A stretch of DNA of 64,000 nucleotides from Bacteroidales bacterium. Lineage in GTDB: Bacteria > Bacteroidota > Bacteroidia > Bacteroidales > UBA932. This document shows, piece after piece, positions 43,940 to 53,163 of this stretch. Position 1 is the stretch's first letter; every line of letters starts with the position of its first letter. Below the pieces are notes generated by a model. That model saw only the letters and a list, made by a program, of their open reading frames with translations, did no database searches and was not told the origin of the DNA. The translations under genes were made by a program, and so were the position numbers. The DNA lies in NCBI GenBank assembly GCA_017617715.1, contig JAFZVQ010000056.1, positions 20,046 through 84,045 on the forward strand, given 5' to 3'.

Positions 43940-45475
43940 ATGAAGAAAACACTGTTATTCCTTTTCACCGCGCTTGCAGTATTGGCTTCCTGCGAGCCCA
44001 AAGTGCCTGAAAAGCCCGAAGATCCTTCCCTGTCCGTGAAACCGGAGAGCGTGGTCATCGATGCGGCCGGCGGCAGCCAGACCATCGACGTCACGGCCAA
44101 CAATTCATGGACCGCTGAAATCACCAGCGGCACCGAGTGGCTCTCCGTGTCCACATCTTCGGATTCCTTCAGCATCAGCGCCCAGGCCAATCCCACCCAC
44201 CAGAACCGCATGGGTTCCGTGACCGTGAAGTCCGACAAGCTCTCCAAGGTCATTTCAGTGACCCAGCTGGCATCTATCAACAACGACAAGATTGCAGGGT
44301 CTCCCGCCAAAATGACCTTCGAGGCCACCGGCGGAAGCCAGGATATCACCATCGACGCCAACGTGCAGGTCACTGCCACCCCGAGCGAAAGCTGGATCAG
44401 CGTGTCTCCTGCATCGGTGCAGCCCGGCCAGTCAAAAATCACCGTCACGGTAGCTGCATACAATGGCAGCTCAATCCGTGAGGGCTCCGTCACCCTGGCC
44501 GGCGGCGATGCTCCGGTCATGTCCGTGAAAGTGATCCAGAATCCTGCTGCGTTCATCACCGCCAACCCTGCCTCAATCAGCGCTCCGGCGGAAGGCGGCG
44601 AGTTCACCGTCTCCGTCACTGCCAATGTCGACTGGACAGCTTCTTCCACCCCGGACTGGGTCACGGTGACTCCATCAGGCGGCAAGGACGCTGATATCAA
44701 AGTGACTGTAGCGCCCAACCCTGCGTCCGAGTCGCGTACCGGAGGCATAGTTCTCTCGAGCAGCCAGGTCAACACGACCATCGACGTCGAGCAGGCGGCC
44801 GCTGCCCTCGTCGAGACTCTTCTCGCCACCTGGCGCTGCGACGATGCTACGTACGTGGACACCCATAGCCCCGACTGGTCCACTGCCGACGCCAATGCCA
44901 CCAGCCACGGCACCGGCAAGGGCATTGCCCTTCCCGAAGAAGGCGCTCCCGCAGGCACCCAGCTCACCTGGATAAGGAACAGCACCATCGATTTCCCTCT
45001 GGTGTTCATCACCGCCGCCGAAGGACATTTTGCAGTGAAGGCCACCGCCGGCAACGACGGATTCCTCTTCACGATTCCCGGCCAGAACCTCAAGAAGGGA
45101 CAGGTGGTCAGCATCGACGTCTGCCTTGCTTCCGGAGCCAACTCCCTGCCCAAGAACTGGGTTGCGAAGTTCAGGACCTCCGAGACCGCGGACTGGACCG
45201 TGGGCGAGTGTGCCAACGCCTTCACGACGGCCAGCGGCGTGATAGCTCATCTCCAGATGGTCAAGACCAAGGACTACACCGGCAACTCGCGTTTCCTCGC
45301 TTCCTACACCATCCCTGAAGACCAGACCGGCGCCCCGATCCAGATTTTCGTCTGCGCCGCCGACGGCGAGACCCTCAAGGGCAGCACCACCTCCGGCGCC
45401 ACCGTGCGTATGACGCCCCTCTTCCTCGCCGACGGCTCCGTCGAGTTCCCCGGCCCGAGGATCTGCATCAAGTAA
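43940..45475 (+). CDS. Triple-BACON-domain lipoprotein
   Basis: 511 aa with lipobox VLASC (Cys about 18). Three BACON domains follow in tandem: about 30-110 (SVVIDAAGGSQTIDVTANNS), about 115-200 (KMTFEATGGSQDITIDAN) and about 205-290 (SISAPAEGGEFTVSVTANVD, ending TIDVEQAAA), each closing with the typical I.V.Q strand. The C-terminal 220 residues (LLATWRCDDATYVDTHSPDW, KATAGNDGFLFTIPG) look like a beta-sandwich of unknown family. BACON domains usually act as spacers or mucin/glycan contacts. It follows the uronate operon after a 75-bp gap holding a repeat, so it may be separately expressed. A strong terminator follows its stop. Confidence 0.85.
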   Translation: MKKTLLFLFTALAVLASCEPKVPEKPEDPSLSVKPESVVIDAAGGSQTIDVTANNSWTAEITSGTEWLSVSTSSDSFSISAQANPTHQNRMGSVTVKSDKLSKVISVTQLASINNDKIAGSPAKMTFEATGGSQDITIDANVQVTATPSESWISVSPASVQPGQSKITVTVAAYNGSSIREGSVTLAGGDAPVMSVKVIQNPAAFITANPASISAPAEGGEFTVSVTANVDWTASSTPDWVTVTPSGGKDADIKVTVAPNPASESRTGGIVLSSSQVNTTIDVEQAAAALVETLLATWRCDDATYVDTHSPDWSTADANATSHGTGKGIALPEEGAPAGTQLTWIRNSTIDFPLVFITAAEGHFAVKATAGNDGFLFTIPGQNLKKGQVVSIDVCLASGANSLPKNWVAKFRTSETADWTVGECANAFTTASGVIAHLQMVKTKDYTGNSRFLASYTIPEDQTGAPIQIFVCAADGETLKGSTTSGATVRMTPLFLADGSVEFPGPRICIK

Positions 45476-45492
45476 GACAGCAGATCCTTCTT

Positions 45493-45532
45493 AACTGAAA
45501 ATCGAACGCTCAGAGGCGTTCGATTTTCAGTT
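45493..45532. terminator. Perfect 17-bp-stem bidirectional terminator
   Basis: Stem aactgaaaatcgaacgc, loop tcagag, stem gcgttcgattttcagtt, all 17 pairs perfect. It lies between convergent genes, 17 bp past the triple-BACON stop. On the minus strand one arm encodes the last codons (KIERL) and stop of the DUF4783 gene. Confidence 0.8.
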
Positions 45533-45953
45533 GCTGTATCTTGTAGGTGTTGTCCTTGCAGGACATGAAGATGGTGACTACGAAGCTCTCGCCTCCGGCT
45601 TTGAGGTTGCCAAGGGCGTATTTCATGTTGGCGCGGCCGGCGGTGTGGGTGATGTCGAAACTGCGGGGGGTGTAGGTGTCGAAGAAGGACTTCACTATCT
45701 GGCGGGCCTGGGCGCGGCTGGCGTCGCTTTCGCGCGCGAGCACCGCTATCTCGAGGTTGTCGGCGAACCAGGCGGAAAGGGCCTCGGAGTTGCCTGCAGC
45801 AATGTATTTGCTCACAGGCACGAACACATCGTCGCCGCTTGCGGACGTTTCTGAAGGCGCGGTGGTGGCGGCGGGGCGCACCAGCATGTTCTGGGCCAGG
45901 GCCAGGGGCCCCGACAGCAGCAGCGCAAGAATCGCGATTGGCAAATACTTCAT
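45510..45953 (-). CDS. DUF4783-family secreted protein
   Basis: 147 aa from ATG 45953 (MKYLPIAILALLLSGPLALAQ, a clean signal peptide); an ATG seven codons upstream would spoil the signal. The mature domain is an NTF2-like/DUF4783 module found in many Bacteroidota: VPVSKYIAAGNSEALSAWFADNLEIAVL, ARQIVKSFFDTYTPRSF, and the strand pair YALGNLKAGGESFVVTIFM ... YKIQQLKIERL. Function of the family is not known to me. It is divergent from rlmH and converges on the triple-BACON gene, with its 3' codons forming part of the shared terminator. Confidence 0.8.
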   Translation of the reverse strand: MKYLPIAILALLLSGPLALAQNMLVRPAATTAPSETSASGDDVFVPVSKYIAAGNSEALSAWFADNLEIAVLARESDASRAQARQIVKSFFDTYTPRSFDITHTAGRANMKYALGNLKAGGESFVVTIFMSCKDNTYKIQQLKIERL

Positions 45954-45967
45954 ACCGCTCGCTTTTC

Positions 45968-45999
45968 TTTGCAAATATTAAGCCAGTTTCTTATTTTTG
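45968..45999 (+). promoter_or_regulatory. Promoter of rlmH, leaderless-type
   Basis: TTTG (45968-45971), 20-nt spacer, TATTTTTG (45992-45999): a full match to the Bacteroidota consensus. The rlmH ATG is at 46006, so transcription should start within a few bases of the start codon. Confidence 0.6.
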
Positions 46000-46005
46000 T
46001 ATCCG

Positions 46006-46476
46006 ATGCGCATAACGCTGTTGACAATGGGCAAGACCGACATCCGTTGGGTCGCCGAAGGCCTGGAAATGTACACCTCCAGGCTGGTGCATTATGTGCC
46101 CTTTTCCGTGCGCGAACTGCCCGGGCTCAAGGGCGTCGGCGCCCTGGACCGCGAGCAGATAAAGCAGCGGGAAGGGGAGTGCCTGCTCAAGGCCGTCAGG
46201 CCCTCCGACCATGTGATCCTCCTCGACGAGCATGGCTCCGAGTACACCTCGATAGAATTCGCCCGCAGCCTCGACCGCCTCATGCAGCAGGGCCGCGACC
46301 TCGTCTTCGTCGTGGGTGGGGCCTACGGATTCAGCCCTGCGGTCTATTCCCGCGCGGATTCCAAGTTGTCCCTTTCAAAAATGACCTGCTCGCACCAGCT
46401 CGTGAGAACGGTTTTTGCAGAGCAGCTCTACCGTGCCTTCACCATTTTGCGTGGCGCCCCCTACCATAATGAATAA
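46006..46476 (+). CDS. rlmH: 23S rRNA (pseudouridine1915-N3)-methyltransferase
   Basis: Methylates pseudouridine 1915 in helix 69 of 23S rRNA using SAM. 156 aa, the family length. It begins MRITLLTMGKTD as in other RlmH proteins, which decides for ATG 46006 over nearby starts. Knot and SAM motifs are present: LLDEHGSEYTSIEFA, FVVGGAYGFS and LSLSKMTCSHQLVRTVFAEQ, followed by LYRAFTILRGAPYHNE. The sensor kinase gene starts 8 bp before its stop, so the two are co-transcribed. Confidence 0.96.
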   Translation: MRITLLTMGKTDIRWVAEGLEMYTSRLVHYVPFSVRELPGLKGVGALDREQIKQREGECLLKAVRPSDHVILLDEHGSEYTSIEFARSLDRLMQQGRDLVFVVGGAYGFSPAVYSRADSKLSLSKMTCSHQLVRTVFAEQLYRAFTILRGAPYHNE

Positions 46477-49400
46477 AAGTCGCAACATAAGGGATTACAT
46501 TTTGCTCGTGCCGGCCCTGCTCAGCGTCGTGCTGCTGGTGTTCGCAGTGGCCACGCCCCGTGCCGTGGGCGACACCGACAGCGCCGCCCGCAAGGTGGAG
46601 CGCCGCCTCACCCGCCGCATGGCCCGGCTGGACTGGTATGTCCAGCACCCCCAGCAGAAACTGCCGGGCGACATGGTCATCTACACCTATGAAGGTGATT
46701 CCCTGCAGTCGTGGCGGGGCCAGTTCCCCCTCTACAACGACGATATCAGTTCCCGGGTGGTAGTGCAGCGTATCGCGAATCCCCGGGTGAACCTGCGATC
46801 TCCGCTCAGTTACGTGACTTCGGAGCCCGGTTTCGTGAACATAGGTTCCAACTGGTACATAGTCAGGCAGCAGGAGAAAGACGGGAAGAAGGTGATTTCC
46901 GGCCTGCTGGTCAGCTCCACCCTGGACAACGTGTCGTTCAGGGGTGTGAATCCCCGGCTGCATCTGGGCCGCCGTTTCTCGGTGCGCCCCCTGACCTTCA
47001 GCGGCGGCAGTCCCGTGTCCATCGACGGGAAACCGGTGTTCAAGGTGCTGTACGACTCGCTTACGGGGGTGGTGGTGGCGAATGCCGCTCTGCTGTGGAT
47101 CAGCCTCGTGCTGTTCCTGGTGGCGGCGGTGGCATATGTGTTCCGCCGGCGTACGCTCCGCCGGGCGCTTCTTTCCGTGGCCGGCATCATCGTGGCCACG
47201 GGCGCAATGTATTTCTGGGGCCGCAGCGCGCAGTCGGAGTTCACCATATTCTCGCCCATGCTGTATGCCGGAGGCTCGCTGCTCTTCTCGCTGGGCGCGG
47301 TGCTGCTGCTCAACCTCGCCGTGCTGCTGTGCGCGGTGGTGGTGTACCTTGTGCGGCATAACCTGTGGGAGAAAGTGCACACCAGGCGCGCCGCCGTGCT
47401 GCTTTCGGTGGCGGATATCGTGCTCCTGCTGTCGCTGCTGTTCTATGTGCACCTGACGCTCAGCAACATTATTTCCAATTCGAACATATCTCTGGAGCTG
47501 TACAAACTGGGCAGCCTTTCGGTGTACTCCTTCGTGGTGTATGCATCCTTCCTGTCGGTGCTCGCAGTGGTGCCGATGATGCTGCAGATGCTTCAGCCTG
47601 CGCTCTCGCGGGTGCTGGGTTGGCACATAGACTTCTTCTCCGGGCCGTCGCGCTCGGTGTTCTCCATGCTTGCCGGCATCTACCTTGTGGTCACTTTCGC
47701 CGTGCTCGGTTTCGAGAAGGAGGAAGGCCGCGTGGAGGTGTGGGCGGGCAAGCTCGCCGTCGACAGGGACATCACCCTGGAGCTGCAGCTGCTGAAAGTG
47801 GAGCGGCCGATTGCCGAAGACGGGGTGATCTCCGCCCTGGCGTTCATCGACGGCACCGAAGCGGTGATACGCAACCGCATCATAGACCACTACCTGCTCT
47901 CCGAATCGGCGGATTATTCAATCAGCGTGCACGTTATACGTCCCGGCAGCTCGTCCCCGCAGTCGGTGTCCGCTTTCGAACACCTGGCTTCCGAAGGCAT
48001 GCCCATATCCAACGGATCCTGCTTCCTTTGCTCCGGCACGCAGGAGGGGCCAGCTCGTTACGACGGCATCTTCACCTATTTCCAGCCGTCCGGGCTCGTG
48101 GCGCAGATGGTGCTGGACGTGGAACAGAAGAACCTGCCCGACGGCAAAGGCTACTCGCGCCTGCTCAGCCTGGTGTCTTCCAACCGCCTGAACGTGCCTT
48201 CGGCCTACTCGTATTCCCGCTACCAGGGCAGGGAACTGCGCCTCTTCAAGGGTGAGTTCCCGTATTCCACCAGCATGGACGACTGGATGTACGATACCGT
48301 CTACAAGGACCGCGTGTGCCATTATGTGCGCGACGGCTTCGTGCATTTCGTGAACGTGATCACGGACGACGAAGCGGTGATAATCTCCCGCCGCGAGATA
48401 GGTTTCTTCAGCTATGTGGTTGCGGCCGTGTTCGCGGCGCTGGTGATGTATCTGCTGCTGCTCGGGTTCAAGCCCCGGCGGCGCGGGCCCAAAGTGAAGG
48501 AGCACAACTACTTCCGTTCATGGATGTCGTGGACGCTCATGCTGTCGCTCATCTCCGCCATGCTGGTGATGGCCGGCGTGAGCGTGTTCTTCGTGTACCG
48601 CCGCAACGAGGCCAACCAGATAGCCATAATGTCGGACCGCATCAACTCCATCCAGCTGCTGGCCCAGAACGGCCTGCGCGGCATGGACCTGCGGGACGTG
48701 CAGCATTCCTCCGAGCTCGCCGCGCTGATACAGTCCGTCTCCGACAACACCGGTTCGGACATCAGCGTGTATTCCACTGACGGCCGTATCATATTGAGCA
48801 CCAATCCGGAAGCCCTCGACTACATGCTGCTGGGCTACCGTCTGGACGAGGACGCACTGGACCAGATCACCCGGCTCCACAAGCGCTACTACCTGCGCAA
48901 GGAGACCGTGGCCTGGCGCCACTACCACACCATGTATATGCCGCTCCTCGGGCCCGACGGCTCCATAGTGGCCATCCTGAGCGCGCCGTACGTGGAAGAG
49001 AGCTACGACTTCGAGCGCGACGCCGTGACGCATTCGATGACCATCATCACGGTGTTCATCCTGCTGTTCCTGCTGGCTCGCCTGATGGAGTCGGCGGTGC
49101 TCGACAGGGTGTTCCGTCCGCTCAGCCTCATGGGCCGCACCATGAGCCGCGCCGGCCAGGGGGCCCTGGAGCACATAAGCTACGGCCGTACGGACGAGAT
49201 TTCCGCGCTGGTGGACGCCTACAACCGCATGGTGGACGAGCTCGAGGAGAGCTCGCGCAAGCTGGCGCAGGCCGAGCGCGACAAGGCATGGAACTCCATG
49301 GCCCGCCAGGTGGCCCACGAGATCAAGAACCCCCTCACGCCGATGAAGCTCCAGATACAGAGGCTGATACGGCTCAAGCAGAAGGGCGACCCGGCATGGG

Positions 49401-49987
49401 ACGAGAAGTTCGAAGCGGCCAGCAAGGTGCTCCTGGACCATATCGACGTGCTCACGGAGACCTCCAACGAATTCTCCACGCTCGCCCGGCTCAATTCGGA
49501 GCCCCACACCGAAATCGACCTCGGCAGGATGCTGCAGGACGAGATTTCCATGTTCGACAACAGGGACGATATACGCTTCACCTACATGGGCATGGAAGGC
49601 GCGGCGGCCCTGGGCCCGAAGCCCCAGCTTTCGCGCGTGTTCGTGAACCTTCTGGGCAACGCCGTGCAGGCGGTGGAAGGCAGGGAAGGGGCGGAAATTC
49701 TGGTCTCGCTCCGCAAGTCAGGCAGCGACGGCTACTACGACATTGTGGTGGAAGACAACGGCCCCGGCGTGTCGGAGGAAAACATACCCAAGCTGTTCAC
49801 GCCCAACTTCACCACTAAGAGCGGCGGCTCCGGCCTCGGGCTCGCCATTTCCCGCAGCGTGCTCTACAGCTGCGGGGCCACGATTGAATACTCCCGCTCA
49901 TTCGCTCTCGGAGGTGCCTGTTTCACCATAAGATACCCTGCCGTGCAGTCCGGAAAAAATCTTTCGGAAAGCACTTTTTCACAATGA
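46469..49987 (+). CDS. NtrY-like multi-pass sensor histidine kinase
   Basis: 1172 aa from ATG 46469, inside the rlmH end; the frame upstream of this is an rlmH shadow. Membrane segments: about 10-30, then a cluster from about 195 to 435 (roughly eight), then about 640-665 and 685-710, with large extracytoplasmic loops. A further TM at about 855-870 leads to a HAMP-like linker, then the kinase core: H-box VAHEIKNPLTPMK (His950), N-box VFVNLLGNAVQAVEG, G1 VEDNGPGVS and G2 GSGLGLAISRSV. Its H-box and layout are NtrY-like. No regulator is adjacent; the NtrC-like protein at 23289 would be a logical partner. It is far longer than most histidine kinases because of the N-terminal membrane region. Confidence 0.9.
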   Translation: MNKSRNIRDYILLVPALLSVVLLVFAVATPRAVGDTDSAARKVERRLTRRMARLDWYVQHPQQKLPGDMVIYTYEGDSLQSWRGQFPLYNDDISSRVVVQRIANPRVNLRSPLSYVTSEPGFVNIGSNWYIVRQQEKDGKKVISGLLVSSTLDNVSFRGVNPRLHLGRRFSVRPLTFSGGSPVSIDGKPVFKVLYDSLTGVVVANAALLWISLVLFLVAAVAYVFRRRTLRRALLSVAGIIVATGAMYFWGRSAQSEFTIFSPMLYAGGSLLFSLGAVLLLNLAVLLCAVVVYLVRHNLWEKVHTRRAAVLLSVADIVLLLSLLFYVHLTLSNIISNSNISLELYKLGSLSVYSFVVYASFLSVLAVVPMMLQMLQPALSRVLGWHIDFFSGPSRSVFSMLAGIYLVVTFAVLGFEKEEGRVEVWAGKLAVDRDITLELQLLKVERPIAEDGVISALAFIDGTEAVIRNRIIDHYLLSESADYSISVHVIRPGSSSPQSVSAFEHLASEGMPISNGSCFLCSGTQEGPARYDGIFTYFQPSGLVAQMVLDVEQKNLPDGKGYSRLLSLVSSNRLNVPSAYSYSRYQGRELRLFKGEFPYSTSMDDWMYDTVYKDRVCHYVRDGFVHFVNVITDDEAVIISRREIGFFSYVVAAVFAALVMYLLLLGFKPRRRGPKVKEHNYFRSWMSWTLMLSLISAMLVMAGVSVFFVYRRNEANQIAIMSDRINSIQLLAQNGLRGMDLRDVQHSSELAALIQSVSDNTGSDISVYSTDGRIILSTNPEALDYMLLGYRLDEDALDQITRLHKRYYLRKETVAWRHYHTMYMPLLGPDGSIVAILSAPYVEESYDFERDAVTHSMTIITVFILLFLLARLMESAVLDRVFRPLSLMGRTMSRAGQGALEHISYGRTDEISALVDAYNRMVDELEESSRKLAQAERDKAWNSMARQVAHEIKNPLTPMKLQIQRLIRLKQKGDPAWDEKFEAASKVLLDHIDVLTETSNEFSTLARLNSEPHTEIDLGRMLQDEISMFDNRDDIRFTYMGMEGAAALGPKPQLSRVFVNLLGNAVQAVEGREGAEILVSLRKSGSDGYYDIVVEDNGPGVSEENIPKLFTPNFTTKSGGSGLGLAISRSVLYSCGATIEYSRSFALGGACFTIRYPAVQSGKNLSESTFSQ

Positions 49988-49996
49988 TTTTTTAGT

Positions 49997-50004
49997 TATC
50001 TTTG
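49997..50004 (+). promoter_or_regulatory. -7 box upstream of engB
   Basis: TATCTTTG lies 18 bp upstream of the engB ATG in an AT-rich 35-bp gap. The -33 region overlaps the end of the kinase gene and shows no clear TTG. Confidence 0.5.
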
Positions 50005-50022
50005 TACTGAAAAAGTTAGGGC

Positions 50023-50619
50023 ATGAAAATCTCTGAGGCAATATTCGCAGGAAGCAGCACGCGAGTTTCGCAGAAGCCGAAGAGAAAACTGCCGGAATTC
50101 GCCTTCATAGGCCGCTCCAACGTGGGCAAGTCCTCCCTCATCAATATGCTTACCGGCCGCGGCAAGCTTGCGATGACCTCTTCGACCCCGGGCAAGACCA
50201 AGGTCGTCAACCATTTCCTGATCAACGACAGCTGGTACCTGGTGGACCTGCCAGGCTACGGCTATGCCAAGCTCCCCGACAAGATGCGCCGGGAGCTCGT
50301 GGAGGTGATAAGGGACTACATCCACAATTCCGAAGAAATGGCAGTGCTGTTCGTGCTTGTGGATTCCCGCCACGACATAGGCGCCATCGACGTGGATTTC
50401 CTTTCGGAGTTGGGCGAAAACGGCATCCCCTGCGCCATAATCTTCACCAAGGCCGACAAGCTGGGCCCCGTGGCCCTGCAGCGGCAGATTGAAAAGGACT
50501 GTGAAATCCTGTCGGGGCACTGGAGCGAGCTTCCTCCCATGTTCAGCACCAGTTCGGCTTCAGGGGCCGGCCGCGACGAAATCCTGGACTACATAGACTC
50601 AATCCTCAAAAGCATATAG
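50023..50619 (+). CDS. engB: Ribosome biogenesis GTPase EngB/YsxC
   Basis: TRAFAC GTPase needed for large-subunit assembly, 198 aa. G1 is GRSNVGKSSL, G2 lies in MTSSTPGKTKVVNHF, G3 is LVDLPGYGYAKLP, G4 is IIFTKADKLG and G5 lies around FSTSSASGAGRDE. These motif contexts are specific for EngB. It has its own -7 box (49997-50004) and is followed by prs after 4 bp. Confidence 0.96.
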   Translation: MKISEAIFAGSSTRVSQKPKRKLPEFAFIGRSNVGKSSLINMLTGRGKLAMTSSTPGKTKVVNHFLINDSWYLVDLPGYGYAKLPDKMRRELVEVIRDYIHNSEEMAVLFVLVDSRHDIGAIDVDFLSELGENGIPCAIIFTKADKLGPVALQRQIEKDCEILSGHWSELPPMFSTSSASGAGRDEILDYIDSILKSI

Positions 50620-50623
50620 AAAT

Positions 50624-51610
50624 ATGATCCACACTCATCGATTGGAATTGTTCGCCTGCAGGGCTTCCCGGAATTTCGCCTGCAACGTGATTGACAATTT
50701 GAATGAATCCTACAGGCCCGACGACGGTCCCATTCATCTTGGGGACCTTCAGGTCACCCAGTTCAAGGACGGAGAGTTCCAGCCTTGCTATGCTGAAAGC
50801 GTGCGCGGAGCCACGGTATTCATCATCCAGTCCACCTTCCCCCCGGCAGACAACCTCATGGAGCTTCTGCTTAGCATCGACGCCGCCAAGCGTGCCTCCG
50901 CCGACAAGGTGATAGCCGTCATCCCTTATTTCGGCTGGGCCCGCCAGGACCGCAAGGACAGGCCGCGCGTGGCCATCGGCGCCAAGCTTGCCGCCAACCT
51001 GCTGACCGCCGCCGGCGCCGACCGCATCATGACCTGCGACCTCCACGCCGACCAGATCCAGGGCTTTTTCGACATCCCCGTGGATCACGTCTATGCGAGC
51101 AAGGTCTTCATCCCCTGCATCAGGTCCCTCAAACTCAACGAAATAGCCATAGCGGCACCCGACATGGGAGGCGCCAAGCGGGCCAATTCCTACGCCAAGT
51201 CGCTCGGCGGCGACAAGCAGGACTGCGGGGTCATCATCTGCCACAAGACCAGGGAGAGGGCCAACGTGGTGTCTGAGATCAAGGCCATCGGCGATGTCGA
51301 GGGCAAGAACATATTCATCGTGGACGACATGATCGACACCGCCGGCACCCTCTGCAAGGCGGCGGAAGTGCTGCGGGAGAAGGGCGCCGCGAGCGTGCGC
51401 TGCTGCGCCACGCACGGCATCCTCTCGGACTGCGCAGTGGACAGGATCCACGATTCCGTCCTCGAGGAGGTGTACATCACCGACACCATCCCCCATCCGG
51501 AGCTCGAGGGCGACAGCAAGATAAGGATAGTGTCGATGGCGCCGGTGTTTGCCAGCATCATCAACAAGGTATATAATTACGAACCCATAAGCACCGACTT
51601 CGTGTATTGA
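50624..51610 (+). CDS. prs: Ribose-phosphate pyrophosphokinase
   Basis: Makes PRPP from ribose 5-phosphate and ATP in the cytoplasm. 328 aa. The flexible-loop and ATP region reads VIPYFGWARQDRKDRPR, the catalytic metal site MTCDLHADQIQGFFDIPVDH, and the PRPP loop IFIVDDMIDTAGTLCKAA (the PRTase signature). Length and motifs match class I PRPP synthetases. It lies in a run engB-prs-small membrane protein-der with almost no spacing. Confidence 0.96.
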   Translation: MIHTHRLELFACRASRNFACNVIDNLNESYRPDDGPIHLGDLQVTQFKDGEFQPCYAESVRGATVFIIQSTFPPADNLMELLLSIDAAKRASADKVIAVIPYFGWARQDRKDRPRVAIGAKLAANLLTAAGADRIMTCDLHADQIQGFFDIPVDHVYASKVFIPCIRSLKLNEIAIAAPDMGGAKRANSYAKSLGGDKQDCGVIICHKTRERANVVSEIKAIGDVEGKNIFIVDDMIDTAGTLCKAAEVLREKGAASVRCCATHGILSDCAVDRIHDSVLEEVYITDTIPHPELEGDSKIRIVSMAPVFASIINKVYNYEPISTDFVY

Positions 51611-51611
51611 C

Positions 51612-51869
51612 ATGGGTGCGACCATCATAGTGGCGGCCGTGATCCTGGGCCTGGGCGTGCTGGGAATGTGTTTCAACATTCTGTTCCGGGGCAAGGATTT
51701 CCCCCATTATGACGTGGGTTCCAACGAAGAAATGCGCAAGCGCGGCATTCGCTGCTACAAAGACGAAGACGCCGCGCTTCATAGAAGAACCGCCTGCGAG
51801 GGAAACTATTCCGAAGCATGCAAAGATTGTAAACTGTATGAGTCTCGTAGCGATAGTCGGACGTCCTAA
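51612..51869 (+). CDS. Small single-pass membrane protein
   Basis: 85 aa: one N-terminal membrane helix ([19 protein letters not shown]) and a short soluble tail with four Cys ([27 protein letters not shown]) that could bind metal or form disulphides. Similar short proteins (helix, then FPH..VG.N..MRKRGI.C) occur in other Bacteroidota, function unknown. It starts 1 bp after prs and its last 32 bp overlap the start of der in another frame, which argues for coupled translation. Confidence 0.72.
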   Translation: MGATIIVAAVILGLGVLGMCFNILFRGKDFPHYDVGSNEEMRKRGIRCYKDEDAALHRRTACEGNYSEACKDCKLYESRSDSRTS

Positions 51870-53145
51870 CGTCGGCAAATCCACCCTTTTCAACCGCCTG
51901 GTCGGAGCCAGGCAGGCAATCGTAGATGACACCGCCGGCGTCACCCGTGACCGGCATTACGGCCGCTGCGAGTGGTGCGGCAGGGAGTTCTCCGTGGTCG
52001 ATACGGGCGGCTACACCAGCAATTCGGACGACGTGTTCGAGGCCGCCATCCGTTCCCAGGTGCAGATAGCCATCGACGAGGCGGACGTGGTGCTCTTCAT
52101 GGTCGAGGCCGCCACCGGCATCACCGACTACGATTCCGAAATCGCCGACGTGCTGCGCCGTTCCCGCAAGCCCGTGGTGCTCTGCGTCAACAAAGTGGAC
52201 ACGGGCGCGAAGATGTACGACGCCTACGACTTTTACTCCCTCGGCCTGGGCGAAATCTACGGCGTGTCCGCAGCCAACGGTTCCGGCACCGGCGACCTTC
52301 TGGACGCCGTGGTGGCCGCCCTCCCGGTGGAGGCGGTGACAGAAGACCCGTACAAGGACCTTCCCCGTATCACAATCGTCGGCAAGCCCAACGTGGGCAA
52401 GTCCTCGATGACCAACGCGCTGCTCGGGGTGGAGCGCAACATCGTGACCCCCGTGGCCGGCACCACCCGCGACAGCATAGAGTCCCACTACAACAAGTTC
52501 GGCCACGAGTTCATGCTGGTGGACACCGCCGGCATACGCCGCAAGGCGAAGGTGTCCGAAGACCTGGAGTTCTACTCCGTGATGCGTTCCATCCGCGCCA
52601 TCGAGCATTCCGACGTCTGCATCATGATGATAGACGCCACTACCGGTATGGAGGCGCAGGACATGAACATTTTCTCGCTGATCCAGCGCAACCGCAAGGG
52701 CTGCGTGCTGGTGGTCAACAAATGGGACCTGTTCATCAAGGACTCCAACACCATGAAGGAGTACACCGCCGCGCTGCGGTCGCGCCTCGCCCCGTTCGAC
52801 GACGTGCCCATCGTGTTCACTTCCGTGGTGAAGATGCAGCGCATCCAGGACGTGCTCGACGCAGCCGCGCAGGTGTGCGCCAACTATTCGCAGAAGATTC
52901 CCACCGCCCGCCTCAATGAGGTGATGCTCCCGCTGATCGAGGAGACCCCGCCTCCTGCATGGAAGGGCAAGTACGTGAAAGTCAAGTATGTGACCCAGCT
53001 GCCGACGCGTTTCCCCGCGTTTGCCTTCTTCTGCAACCTTCCCCAGTACATCAAGGATCCCTACAAACGTTTCCTCGAGAACCAGCTCCGCAAGAACTTC
53101 AACCTTTCCGGCTGCCCCGTCCAGATCTACTGCCGCCAGAAATAA
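51838..53145 (+). CDS. der: Ribosome biogenesis GTPase Der (EngA)
   Basis: Double-GTPase for 50S maturation, 435 aa. ATG 51838 gives [17 protein letters not shown] as in other Der proteins; the longer frame upstream is a shadow of the membrane protein. First G domain: [18 protein letters not shown]. Second G domain: [25 protein letters not shown]. The C-terminal KH-like domain includes [20 protein letters not shown] with [10 protein letters not shown]. The first 32 bp overlap the preceding gene. Confidence 0.96.
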   Translation: MSLVAIVGRPNVGKSTLFNRLVGARQAIVDDTAGVTRDRHYGRCEWCGREFSVVDTGGYTSNSDDVFEAAIRSQVQIAIDEADVVLFMVEAATGITDYDSEIADVLRRSRKPVVLCVNKVDTGAKMYDAYDFYSLGLGEIYGVSAANGSGTGDLLDAVVAALPVEAVTEDPYKDLPRITIVGKPNVGKSSMTNALLGVERNIVTPVAGTTRDSIESHYNKFGHEFMLVDTAGIRRKAKVSEDLEFYSVMRSIRAIEHSDVCIMMIDATTGMEAQDMNIFSLIQRNRKGCVLVVNKWDLFIKDSNTMKEYTAALRSRLAPFDDVPIVFTSVVKMQRIQDVLDAAAQVCANYSQKIPTARLNEVMLPLIEETPPPAWKGKYVKVKYVTQLPTRFPAFAFFCNLPQYIKDPYKRFLENQLRKNFNLSGCPVQIYCRQK

Positions 53146-53163
53146 ATTTACCCGGGCATCGAT

